This document shows positions 8,271 to 15,550 of a stretch of DNA of 32,478 nt, piece by piece. The stretch spans positions 1 through 32,478 of the forward strand of contig JAMDCE010000711.1 of the NCBI GenBank assembly GCA_023489135.1, written 5' to 3'. The stretch's first letter is position 1. Every line of letters starts with the position of its first letter. This DNA is from Chloroflexota bacterium. Its GTDB lineage: Bacteria; Chloroflexota; Chloroflexia; JAMDCE01. A program made the position numbers and the translations under genes. The notes beneath the pieces are model-generated. The model did not search any database. It was not told where the DNA came from and worked only from the letters and a program-made list of their open reading frames with translations.

Positions 8271-8491
8271 GCTTTAATGGCCGGCGGAGAACCTCAGATG
8301 GCTCTCGGCATCGTTTGCTTCGCGCGGATAGAAAGTGCCCGCTTTGATAAGTCCAGGATCGGTCCACGAGCAGGGTTCTGCACGTATTGTGCCGATCGCT
8401 TTCTCCCTCAAATCGCTCCCCAGAATTCAGCCGCTATTCATATTGTTCGCCAAATTGCTGACAGGATCAAGCGCGCGATTTGCCGTAAGTA

Positions 8492-8520
8492 TTGACTTGC
8501 TGACGACTAGGCGCTATTAT
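8492..8520 (+). promoter_or_regulatory. Sigma-70-type promoter for the subtilisin gene
   Basis: TTGACT (8492-8497) and TATTAT (8515-8520) are exactly 17 bases apart. Transcription would begin near 8527, giving a leader of about 128 bases before ATG 8655. Confidence 0.65.
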
Positions 8521-8594
8521 TGCAGCACGATTACCCGTTCTTGTTTGCCTCCCAGGATGGGGGAGGTTGGGGACAGGGGTGGAATAACTTCGAG

Positions 8595-8620
8595 AGGCGC
8601 CTGTATTGCGGGCGCCTTTT
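8595..8620 (+). terminator. Terminator-like hairpin inside the subtilisin leader (possible attenuator)
   Basis: AGGCGCC (8595-8601) pairs with GGCGCCT (8611-8617) across a 9-base loop, followed by TTT. It lies between the promoter and the start codon, 35 bases before ATG 8655, where it could terminate most transcripts early. Confidence 0.45.
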
Positions 8621-8654
8621 ACGTTTCCCACCTAAGAGTCGTAAGGGAGTCGGA

Positions 8655-10877
8655 ATGAGAATATTCTTTCGTGCTATTTTGCCGTTGGCCCTTTTGTTCT
8701 TTTCCTTGTTCACTGTGCAATCTTGGGCTGCGCCTGATCCACAAACTATCCCATCGCCGTCACAAACTCGAACGCCAGTTAATTTGTTCGACTCCGTCCG
8801 GGGTGTTGCGGTTGGCTCGGCGACAAACAGAGCCGAAAGGCCATCATATGTGCCGGGTCAGCTGGTAGTCAAGTCAAAGCCAACTGCTAAAGCCAGGATG
8901 ATTGCCAGCCTGTCCAACTTGGAGGGGACGGTTACCGAACCGCTCCTGTTCCCGGATTACACTCTCGTCACATTCCCCAAAGACAAAAACATCCTTGAGT
9001 TCGCCACGAAACTGCGTCAGGACCCAAACGTTGAGTTGGCGGAGCCGAACTACTATCTGTACGCTGACTTCATTCCGAATGATCCTGGATACGGTGCACA
9101 GTGGCATTTTCCTCAAATCCAGATGTCCCAGGCCTGGGATCTAAGTAGTGGTGAGGGGGTGACTGTAGCGATTGTGGATTCGGGCGTCGCCTACGAGAAC
9201 TCTGGCGGTTACTCCCGAGCCCCAGATCTGGCTGGCACTACCTTTGTCCCCGGATGGGATTTTGTGAATAACGATTCTCATCCTAATGACGATGACGGAC
9301 ACGGTACGCACGTTGCTGGAACTATCGCTCAGAGCACCAACAACGGCTTGGGAGTAGCAGGTATCGCGTTTCGGGCAAAGATTATGCCCGTCAAGGTCCT
9401 TGATAGCACTGGTAGTGGTACCACTTCGCAAGTAGCTGCTGGTATCAAATGGGCGGCGGACAACGGCGCCCAGGTCATGAACCTAAGCCTTGGTAGTCCC
9501 GACTACAGCGGAATGCTGGAGGATGCAGTCAACTATGCCTACAACAAAGGAGTAGTGGTGGTCGCCGCGGCCGGCAATGCTGGCGCAAGCTCGGTAGGAT
9601 ACCCCGCCGCCTATGATAATGTCATCTCGGTAGGTGCCACACGGTATGACCAGAGCCGCGCATATTACTCCAACTACGGACTGGCCTTGGACCTCGTAGC
9701 ACCGGGAGGCGATTGGCGGGTTGATCAGAATGGCGATGGCTACGCTGATGGGGTACTTCAACAAACATTCTGCAACCCGAATTGGGACCCCGGTGGATGC
9801 AGCAGCACGATGCCAAGCCAGTTCGGTTACTATTTCTTCCAAGGTACTTCTATGGCCGCTCCGCACGTATCCGGAGTCGCAGCCCTTCTCATTTCCCAGG
9901 GCGCGGCTACAACCCCTGACCAAGTGCGCCGCGCACTTAAATCAACGGCCAAGGACCTGGGTGCTGTCAGGTGGGATCAGTTCTACGGTTGCGGCCTTGT
10001 TCAAGCATACGATGCTCTGCGCTACACATCCTCCGTCATGGCACCATCTAGCAGCCCATCTCCAATGAGCACAACTCGGCCAACTGCAGTTGAGCCTTCT
10101 GGCGTATCAGTGTATAAGCCTCAAAGTGTCTTCACGGTCTTCCTGCCAATCGTTGCTCGAGAGAAGCCCATTAAGATGGACTGTGGCACGGGACCGCTTC
10201 CAACACCTACTCCAGCGCCTAGTCCAACGCCTACCGCCCCGGTCACGATTGCTAGCGAGGATTTCGAAGGTGCTTTCCCCGGCTCGTGGGTGGTGGACGA
10301 CGGCGATGGGGCGACCAACGGGGAGTTCTACTGGGGCAAGCGCAACTGCCGTCCTTACGCCGGTGGCTATAGCGGCTGGGGCGTCGGGGCCGGGGCCAAC
10401 GGGGCTTCCCTGACCTGCGGGGCCAATTATCCCGACAACGCGCGGTCCTGGATGATTTATGGTCCGTTCAGCCTGGAGGGGGCGACCGCGGGAGATATTA
10501 GCTTCAAACGCTGGGTTAACAATGAGCCAGGCGTTGATAAGCTCGGAGTGTACGCTTCTGTTGACGGTGGCAGCTTCTATGGAGGATTCTACTCCGGGAA
10601 TTCAGGGGACTGGCGAGACAGCTCTTTGGACCTGACGAACGTCTACAATCTTGGGAACCTTATGGGCAAGCCACAGGTGTGGGTGGCCTTGGTCTTCTCC
10701 AGCAGCAGTTCCACTAACAGTGCTGAAGGGGGATATGTCGACAACATAGTTGTGCGCAAGTTCGTTTCAGCATCGGGCGCAAGTATATCTTCGCGCGGGG
10801 ATCTCTTCTCTGAAGTGGGCGACGGGGAGTTTGTCGGTCAGGAATCTCTGAGCTACGACGGGGTAAGTTTTCGATAG
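8655..10877 (+). CDS. Secreted subtilisin-like serine protease (peptidase S8) with C-terminal beta-sandwich domain
   Basis: The 740-residue precursor has a signal peptide (1-25, ending QSWAA) and an inhibitor_I9-like propeptide at about 65-138 (YVPGQLVVK ... NVELAEPNYYLYAD). The S8 catalytic domain spans about 145-455: Asp175 in AIVDSGVA, His216 in DGHGTHVAGT, oxyanion Asn308 in AAAGNAG, Ser399 in GTSMAAPHVSG. Next comes a low-complexity stretch with FTVFLPIVARE and a TPTPAPSPTPT linker, then a beta-sandwich-like domain (about 530-703; EDFEGAFPGSWVV ... GGYVDNIVVRKF). ATG 8655 with AAGGGAG upstream is chosen over the longer open frame because the signal peptide begins there. It likely degrades extracellular protein, released or surface-held. 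Confidence 0.93.
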   Translation: MRIFFRAILPLALLFFSLFTVQSWAAPDPQTIPSPSQTRTPVNLFDSVRGVAVGSATNRAERPSYVPGQLVVKSKPTAKARMIASLSNLEGTVTEPLLFPDYTLVTFPKDKNILEFATKLRQDPNVELAEPNYYLYADFIPNDPGYGAQWHFPQIQMSQAWDLSSGEGVTVAIVDSGVAYENSGGYSRAPDLAGTTFVPGWDFVNNDSHPNDDDGHGTHVAGTIAQSTNNGLGVAGIAFRAKIMPVKVLDSTGSGTTSQVAAGIKWAADNGAQVMNLSLGSPDYSGMLEDAVNYAYNKGVVVVAAAGNAGASSVGYPAAYDNVISVGATRYDQSRAYYSNYGLALDLVAPGGDWRVDQNGDGYADGVLQQTFCNPNWDPGGCSSTMPSQFGYYFFQGTSMAAPHVSGVAALLISQGAATTPDQVRRALKSTAKDLGAVRWDQFYGCGLVQAYDALRYTSSVMAPSSSPSPMSTTRPTAVEPSGVSVYKPQSVFTVFLPIVAREKPIKMDCGTGPLPTPTPAPSPTPTAPVTIASEDFEGAFPGSWVVDDGDGATNGEFYWGKRNCRPYAGGYSGWGVGAGANGASLTCGANYPDNARSWMIYGPFSLEGATAGDISFKRWVNNEPGVDKLGVYASVDGGSFYGGFYSGNSGDWRDSSLDLTNVYNLGNLMGKPQVWVALVFSSSSSTNSAEGGYVDNIVVRKFVSASGASISSRGDLFSEVGDGEFVGQESLSYDGVSFR

Positions 10878-10932
10878 CAAAGCCTTACGGTTAGCTCCTT
10901 AAACATTACTGCACGAATGTTCTTGCGTGGTT

Positions 10933-10964
10933 GGAAGCCCGCGGCACAGGCGCCGCGGGCTTCC
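10933..10964 (+). terminator. Strong GC-rich stem-loop after the subtilisin gene
   Basis: GGAAGCCCGCGGC (10933-10945) pairs perfectly with 10952-10964 across a 6-base loop, 55 bases past the stop codon. There is no U-run after it, so intrinsic termination is likely but not certain. Confidence 0.6.
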
Positions 10965-11201
10965 CGCCTCGGTACTCGCGGTTGGCTGTTTGGTACTAGT
11001 TCTTGCTACCAGATCAATGTTGTTCCCTGCCCCACCACTGGCGGACAGAGACGTCCGCCACTACGGCGAGGCATTCCGCACAAGAGCTTAGAGCATTTAG
11101 CATTGGTATCGGTCCGCTCGGTCACCTGGTAGGGGCGTTCAATTGAACGCCCCTACGCGCCCGGCTGGCAGCCCGATGTTACTGCAGAATGCTGTTTGGC
11201 G
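10965..11201. other. Intergenic region with two further palindromes
   Basis: No gene is seen. A short stem TGGCGGAC/GTCCGCCA lies at 11039-11060 and a perfect 28-base palindrome at 11129-11156. The region joins the converging ends of the subtilisin gene and a small minus-strand membrane-protein gene. Confidence 0.65.
11129..11156. repeat. Perfect 28-base palindrome, GTAGGGGCGTTCAA type
   Basis: The half-site GTAGGGGCGTTCAA (11129-11142) is followed directly by its exact reverse complement (11143-11156) with no loop. A degenerate second copy lies at 11867-11893. The pair bracket the gene at 11202-11633. Confidence 0.8.
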
Positions 11202-11633
11202 CTACTGACCGTTTTTCCTGCGCTCCGCGATCTCTTGCTCCAGCTGGGTGATCAGGTCGTCCAGGTCCGCCTGGCTCGACTCGACCTCCTTCTCCTGCTT
11301 GCCTCGGCGCCGATGAACCGCGGCCACGCCAACCTGCGCCGGCACGGTCATCTGCATCGCCGCTTCTCGCGCGCCCTCGACCTTGAGGCCCAGCTTCTTC
11401 GCCAGCATCGCCATTAGCACCAGTGGCACTGCCATGGGCAGGAAAATCACGAACATCAAGCCGAGTATAGGCCCGAGGACCAGCATTGCCGGCGCCGGCA
11501 CCTTGACGTAGGTGACGTCTGCCGTGCCCGGAAGGATGCCACCTTCCTCTTCGATGTTTATGAAATCGCCTTGCTTGAGGTTCAGATACGTTCCGCCACC
11601 GACTCCTTCGTTTGCCTTGTACAGCGTAACCAT
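11202..11633 (-). CDS. Small membrane protein of unknown function
   Basis: The 143-residue protein is not one I recognise. Residues 1-45 are beta-prone and may form a small SH3-like domain (TYLNLKQGDFINIEEEGG). Residues 47-79 are a long hydrophobic stretch broken by prolines, enough for one or two membrane segments (APAMLVLGPILGLMFVIFLP, then MAVPLVLMAMLAKKLGL). Residues 108-141 are charged and likely coiled-coil (KQEKEVESSQADLDDLITQLEQEIAERRK). No signal peptide is present. ATG 11633 has a near-perfect AAGGAGGTG seven bases upstream, so translation looks efficient. It is isolated between palindromic repeats and faces the subtilisin gene. It may be a membrane scaffold or regulator; no function is assigned. 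Confidence 0.75.
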   Translation of the reverse strand: MVTLYKANEGVGGGTYLNLKQGDFINIEEEGGILPGTADVTYVKVPAPAMLVLGPILGLMFVIFLPMAVPLVLMAMLAKKLGLKVEGAREAAMQMTVPAQVGVAAVHRRRGKQEKEVESSQADLDDLITQLEQEIAERRKNGQ

Positions 11634-11866
11634 AGTCTCACACCTCCTTGTGTGTCTGCTTTCTCGTCGGATGGCCCTCGCCCGCTGGCTTGGTGGGGTC
11701 TGTTCTCATCCATCCTTCTGAGGCAATGATACTGCCGATCGTCGGTCCGCGGAATCGGTAATACGCCCCGCCGGGAGCGGGTAATCCTACCTGTTGTGGG
11801 CGGGAAAGCGCGGTGATGGGTCGGGGTTATCCGTGGGTAAAGCCGGGTCAAAGGTTGGGGGCGCGC

Positions 11867-11893
11867 GTAGGGGCGTTCAGTTGAACGGCCTAC
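11867..11893. repeat. Degenerate copy of the GTAGGGGCGTTCAA palindrome
   Basis: GTAGGGGCGTTCAG (11867-11880) is followed by TTGAACGGCCTAC (11881-11893). The left half differs from the 11129 copy by one base. The right half has lost a C and carries a C-to-G change, consistent with decay of the same element. Confidence 0.75.
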
Positions 11894-11948
11894 CAAGAGA
11901 GCGAGTGGCTAAATAGCACGTAAACCGCCACATGATAGGACGGCCTTA

Positions 11949-12015
11949 ACCGCAAAGAGCGCAAAGGGCGCAAAGAAGAAAAGGGAGTCTTTGCGTCCGT
12001 TGCGCTCTTTGCGGT
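11949..12015. repeat. Long palindrome, CCGCAAAGAGCGCAAAG variant
   Basis: Arms 11949-11976 and 11988-12015 (28 bases each, two mismatches) enclose an 11-base purine-rich spacer. The plan matches the 3849 and 19937 palindromes: ACCGCA(A/G)AG followed by repeated CGCA(A/G)AG units. It lies 34 bases past the end of the CDP-alcohol phosphotransferase gene, where it could end the operon transcript. Confidence 0.78.
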
Positions 12016-12048
12016 GAGAATCGGCTCTCGCGAGGCCACGGACTGCTT

Positions 12049-12666
12049 CTAGCCCTTCGCGTCGCTGTGCTCGTGTGATCGGGAATTGGTCGTGGAGGTG
12101 AGCTTCCACACGTGGAGGATGCGTTGAACGGCGGTGACGTTGGTGAGTATCGCCAGTATCCAGAGGGCTATGACCACCTGATTGAGGATCAATCCCAGGC
12201 CGAGGAGAATTATTCTTTCGGGACGAGGGAGAAGGCCTACTTCGCAGTCCAGACCCAGTCCTTCGGCTCGCGCGCGGGTGTAGCTCACCATAAGCGACCC
12301 CACCAGGACCGCATAGACCAGCAAGGTGGCCTGCACGTCGCCCCGCACCGAAAAAAGCACCAGGAGCCCGAAGAAGACGAACGCCTCCGAGTACCTGTCC
12401 AGGGTAGAATCGAGGAAGGCGCCGAACTTGCTGGATTTACCGGTAACGCGCGCCAGAGCGCCGTCGAGCGTGTCGAAGGCGCCGAACAGCATCACCAGTA
12501 TGCCGCCCATACTCAGGTACCCCACCGCCACCACGGCGGCGGCGACGCCGTTGAGCAGCAAGGCTATAATAGTCAGGATATTCGGTGTCATGCCGGTCTT
12601 GGCCAGACCGCGAGCGAGCGCTTCGGCGAACCGTCGCGCGGAGGATCTAATCGAACTGGTTATCAC
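12049..12666 (-). CDS. CDP-alcohol phosphatidyltransferase, probable phosphatidylinositol phosphate synthase
   Basis: The 205-residue membrane enzyme has the complete CDP-alcohol phosphotransferase motif at 65-90 (DTLDGALAR, eight residues, then GAFLDSTLD). It likely transfers a CDP-activated diacylglycerol-type lipid onto inositol phosphate made by the operon's Ino1. The stretch SYTRARAEGLGLDCEVGLLPRPERI (128-152) resembles PIP synthases (PgsA1-type) rather than phosphatidylglycerophosphate or cardiolipin synthases. About six membrane helices are expected. GTG 12666 overlaps the TGA stop of the upstream mannosyltransferase by four bases (GTGA), implying translational coupling. It is the last gene of the operon. 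Archaetidylinositol-phosphate synthase-like specificity cannot be excluded from sequence alone. Confidence 0.85.
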   Translation of the reverse strand: MITSSIRSSARRFAEALARGLAKTGMTPNILTIIALLLNGVAAAVVAVGYLSMGGILVMLFGAFDTLDGALARVTGKSSKFGAFLDSTLDRYSEAFVFFGLLVLFSVRGDVQATLLVYAVLVGSLMVSYTRARAEGLGLDCEVGLLPRPERIILLGLGLILNQVVIALWILAILTNVTAVQRILHVWKLTSTTNSRSHEHSDAKG

Positions 12667-13874
12667 GCGTCCCCCTGCATTGGGAGTAGATTTGCGGAGT
12701 AACCGCCGAAGCTGCGAGCGGCCTGCCGCTCCCGGTCGTCGCTGAAGGTGAAGCCGTGCCGAGCTCCGACGTCGCGGTAGTAGGCGATCAGCCGAGCCGC
12801 GATCTGGCTCCAGGAGTAGTCCAGCGCCTTGAAGCGCCCGCTTTCGCCCATGCTCTGGCGCAGTTCGGCGTTCCCCAGCAACTGGATCAGCGCATCGGCC
12901 ACCGACCGGGGGTTCTTAGGCTCGACCAGCAGTCCCTCTTGTCCGTGCCGGATCAGCTCGCGATAGCCGACGATGTTGGAGGCCACGATGGGCTTGCCCA
13001 TGGCCATGGCTTCCAGGAGGATAATGCCGAAGCTTTCGCCGCCGGTGGACGGGGCGCAGAAAACGTCGGCGCTGCGATACAAACGGGCCAGCTGGTCAGA
13101 CGGGACAAAACCGGTGAAAGTGATGTCCCTGACGCCCAGGCTTGTTGCCACAGATTCGTACCGCTGTCGCTGGCCCTCGGAGAAGGCCCCGGCGACTACC
13201 AGCCGGGCGGTGGGAACCCGCTCCAGCACGTAGGGGAAAGCCTCCAGCAGGTACCTGAATCCCTTGCGCTTGTCCAGCCTCCCGACAAACAACACGTTCA
13301 AGTGGCCGTCCGATAGCTCTCGAATGGGCTCCGCGCGCGGATTGAAGAGCGCCAAATCGATGCCGTTGGGAATGATGGTGTAGCTGCCCTTGAAGTACTT
13401 GCCGACGAAATCAGAGGCCGCCTCGGAGACCGCGACCTGCCCGTGCAGCTTGTTGAAGAATCTTCTGAGAATCGGTTTGGCGTAGAAGTAGGCCAGGCTG
13501 CGCGTCTGAAAGGCGTGGAAGGTACCGATGTTCAGCGCCTTCGAGTGTCGCAGCACCGTCAGCGGGAGGGCCGGGAGCAGTGGCTCGTGCAAGTGAACCA
13601 CGTCGAATTGCTCCTGGCGCAGTATGCGCTTGGTCTTGCCCGAAAGCCGTAGGGACAGCGTGATGCGGGCCATCGACCCATTGTTGGGCACGCGAACCAC
13701 ACTGCCGAGCTTGTAGACGTTCCCCGACTCCAGCTGTTCTTCGTCGGTGGAGGATGGCGCGATCACCTTGACGTAATGGCCCGTGCGCCGGTATTCCTCG
13801 TCAAGATGTCGTATGTGTTCCGAGACTCCCCCCGGGTAGGGGTAGTCGTAGGCGGATACCAGACCAATTCTCAT
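12663..13874 (-). CDS. GT4-family glycosyltransferase, PimA-like (phosphatidylinositol mannosyltransferase)
   Basis: The 403-residue GT-B enzyme begins MRIGLVSAYDYPYPGGVSEH, closely resembling PimA enzymes that transfer mannose from GDP-mannose to phosphatidylinositol on the cytoplasmic membrane face. It has the glycine loop PGGVSEHIRHL (14-24), HLHEPLLPALPL (95-106), GTFHAF with the catalytic-region His120, the nucleotide-sugar motif FVGRLDKRKG (196-205; Arg199, Lys204) and the E-x7-E motif ESFGIILLE (280-288). ATG 13874 matches family starts and has AGGA nine bases upstream. A GTG at 13880 would overlap the PHP stop by four bases. Its stop overlaps the CDP-alcohol phosphotransferase start. 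Mannose versus another sugar is inferred from similarity and neighbours. Confidence 0.87.
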   Translation of the reverse strand: MRIGLVSAYDYPYPGGVSEHIRHLDEEYRRTGHYVKVIAPSSTDEEQLESGNVYKLGSVVRVPNNGSMARITLSLRLSGKTKRILRQEQFDVVHLHEPLLPALPLTVLRHSKALNIGTFHAFQTRSLAYFYAKPILRRFFNKLHGQVAVSEAASDFVGKYFKGSYTIIPNGIDLALFNPRAEPIRELSDGHLNVLFVGRLDKRKGFRYLLEAFPYVLERVPTARLVVAGAFSEGQRQRYESVATSLGVRDITFTGFVPSDQLARLYRSADVFCAPSTGGESFGIILLEAMAMGKPIVASNIVGYRELIRHGQEGLLVEPKNPRSVADALIQLLGNAELRQSMGESGRFKALDYSWSQIAARLIAYYRDVGARHGFTFSDDRERQAARSFGGYSANLLPMQGDA

Positions 13875-13876
13875 CG

Positions 13877-14650
13877 TCACGAATCCTGGTTCAAGATTGA
13901 GCCGATGGCTCGATAGATCTTCTGTCCGGGATGAATGACCAGGCTCTTCAGCTGCTGCCCGGCCGCGCCCTGCAAGTGGTCGTTGGCGGTCCAGAATTCG
14001 CCGGCCGCTTTGGTGGTCCTTTCGACCAGGGCGTGCCTCAGATCCGCTATGGTCCTGCCTTCGAACACGGTGTGGGCGGTGCCTATCAGGTGCAGCTGAT
14101 GTGAATCGCTGCCTCCGACCTCAGCTAATCGCATAACGCTGGTGTTGAGCTCCCGTGCCCGCTTATGGGCTACTCGGCCGGCTATGCTGGGATTGAACAT
14201 CTCGATTCCGTCGAGATATACGTCCTCGCAGGGGTGCTTCATCACGCGCAGAAGGATTCCCTGTCCCACGCTCAGCGTCAGCCAGCTCATCGGGTGAGGA
14301 ACAATGGCCATCCCGTTCTGTTTGTGTATGGCCGCGATCGTTTTCTCCACGGACTGCAGCATGCGAATCGGTTTCTCGATGAACAGGGCGATAAGGTGGC
14401 CGTCGAGGGTTGTTATCTCGCTGCCCACGACTACTTGAACGCGAGTGTTCTTGCGGGCCGCGATCTCGCGCGCCTCCAGCGCCCCGCGGATCTCGTCGTG
14501 ATCCGTGACCGCGATCACGTCCAGATGCCCTTGCTCTTCCGCGTAATCGAGGATCTCCTCCACGCCGGCCATCCCATCTCCGGCGGCGCTGTGTATGTGT
14601 AAGTCGGCCTTTCCCTGTCTCTCACCAGCTGCGATGGGTGTCGTATTCAA
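13877..14650 (-). CDS. PHP-domain metal-dependent phosphoesterase in the lipid operon
   Basis: The 257-residue protein has the metal-site motifs of the PHP superfamily: DLHIHS (16-21), TDHDE (49-53), Glu78 in GSEIT, His85, PHP at 118-120 and GSDSH (180-184). Such proteins hydrolyse phosphomonoesters or nucleotides with up to three bound metals. It lies between an acyltransferase and the PimA-like gene, so a role in removing a phosphate from a lipid intermediate is plausible: PIP synthase yields phosphatidylinositol phosphate, which must be dephosphorylated before mannosylation. That role is inference. TTG 14650 is the likely start, with AGGAGG seven bases upstream. An ATG inside the spacer is out of frame. 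No membrane anchor is visible. Confidence 0.85.
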   Translation of the reverse strand: MNTTPIAAGERQGKADLHIHSAAGDGMAGVEEILDYAEEQGHLDVIAVTDHDEIRGALEAREIAARKNTRVQVVVGSEITTLDGHLIALFIEKPIRMLQSVEKTIAAIHKQNGMAIVPHPMSWLTLSVGQGILLRVMKHPCEDVYLDGIEMFNPSIAGRVAHKRARELNTSVMRLAEVGGSDSHQLHLIGTAHTVFEGRTIADLRHALVERTTKAAGEFWTANDHLQGAAGQQLKSLVIHPGQKIYRAIGSILNQDS

Positions 14651-14683
14651 GCATCGGCCTCCTGAGATGAGTTGTCACTGGAA

Positions 14684-15550
14684 TCACTGCATTTCCCATA
14701 CCGGCTCAAAAACGATCCACTGCTCCGGATGATCTCTGATCAACGACTCGACCACGTCGGTTACGATCTGAGTGTTGCTACGCACGTCGTCCTTGAGATT
14801 GCCGGTGCCGCGCAGGTCAATTGGCGGTAGGATGTCGACTACAAAGGTCCCGTCCCCGTTCCGGAGACTTCTGGCCGCCAGGATCGGGGCTCCCGTTCGC
14901 AACGCCAGCACCGCGGGTGCGTCGGGCAAAGTTGTTTCTTCCCCAAAGAACGTGACTCTGGCTCCATTGCGAAGGATGTCGCGGTCCGCCGCGATCACCA
15001 CGACCTCGTTGTTGGCCAAGGCGCGTGAGATAGCCCTCAAGGCACCCCCGTCTACCGGAACCAGGTTGATGCCCTTGTCGGCGCGAATTCGGGTGACCAT
15101 CTGAAACAGCTTCTCGGGCCGCACGTGCTCCACCGGCACGGTCAAGCGGTACCCGCGTGATATCCCGACTTGCACCGCGATATCCACGTTCCCGACGTGC
15201 GCCGACACCAGAATCGCGCCTTTCCCCTGGCGCAGGGCCTGCTCCAGGTGCTCTTCCCCCCGAACCAGGACGAGCCTGCGAACATCCTCGATAGTTAGCC
15301 GTGGCACCCGGAACAGATCGTGGTAGTTCCTGGCCGCTGTCCGAAACACCTCGTGAGCAATGGCCCAAAGCTCAGCCTGGCTGGTTTCTTCGCCCACCAC
15401 GTGCCGCGTGTTACCAATTACGTTGCGGCGTGCTCTCGCCTGGAACCGAAACGAGACGTCGGCGGCCCTCTCGGCCAGCCAGTAACCGACCACCAGGGGC
15501 AGCCGGGGGACTATCAGCGCGGCGATCCTGAGCAGGTAGTAGGTGAGCAT
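14684..15550 (-). CDS. LABLAT/HtrB-type lipid acyltransferase, second copy (PatA-like)
   Basis: The 288-residue enzyme belongs to the lysophospholipid acyltransferase (HtrB/LpxL) superfamily. It has the catalytic H-x4-D motif HVGNVD (118-123), the following PVEHVRPEKLF (139-149), and an AADRDI block (187-192). An N-terminal hydrophobic segment (5-22) anchors it to the membrane. In actinobacteria, the homologue PatA acylates mannose on phosphatidylinositol mannosides, and in Gram-negative bacteria HtrB acylates lipid A. Here the operon context favours a PatA-like role. The start is ATG 15550, which overlaps the TAA of the preceding acyltransferase by one base (TAATG). The longer open frame to 15598 runs back into that gene and is not used. 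Confidence 0.87.
   Translation of the reverse strand: MLTYYLLRIAALIVPRLPLVVGYWLAERAADVSFRFQARARRNVIGNTRHVVGEETSQAELWAIAHEVFRTAARNYHDLFRVPRLTIEDVRRLVLVRGEEHLEQALRQGKGAILVSAHVGNVDIAVQVGISRGYRLTVPVEHVRPEKLFQMVTRIRADKGINLVPVDGGALRAISRALANNEVVVIAADRDILRNGARVTFFGEETTLPDAPAVLALRTGAPILAARSLRNGDGTFVVDILPPIDLRGTGNLKDDVRSNTQIVTDVVESLIRDHPEQWIVFEPVWEMQ

Larger units (their letters stand above)
7358..8274 (+). mobile_element. IS5-family (IS427-like) insertion sequence, complete ends
   Basis: Terminal inverted repeats AGCCTATCCGAAAAC (7359-7373) and its exact reverse complement (8259-8273) bound a 917-base element. The element is flanked by TA on both sides (7356-7357 and 8275-8276), consistent with TA target duplication typical of the IS427 group. 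It encodes a DDE transposase split over two frames. No gene was visibly interrupted: both flanks are non-coding. Confidence 0.88.
8277..8654. other. Intergenic region between the insertion sequence and the subtilisin gene
   Basis: No convincing gene is present. The first 215 bases hold nothing I recognise. The rest holds the subtilisin promoter (8492-8520), a CCTCCC/GGGGAGG-type stem within about 8545-8565, and a terminator-like hairpin at 8595-8620. Confidence 0.6.
11634..12048. other. Intergenic region carrying two palindromic repeats
   Basis: No gene is supported in these 415 bases. They hold a degenerate GTAGGGGCGTTCA-type palindrome (11867-11893) and a CCGCAAAG-type long palindrome (11949-12015), just past the 3' end of the lipid operon. 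Confidence 0.6.

Noticed and set aside
8277..8495. 72-codon ORF right of the insertion sequence
   Set aside because: No ribosome site, no recognisable sequence, starts in the IS flank; probably chance.
11949..12015. CRISPR-like repeats in the palindromic CGCAAAG units
   Set aside because: The units are only 8-9 bases, arranged as one inverted repeat, with no spacers and no cas genes nearby.
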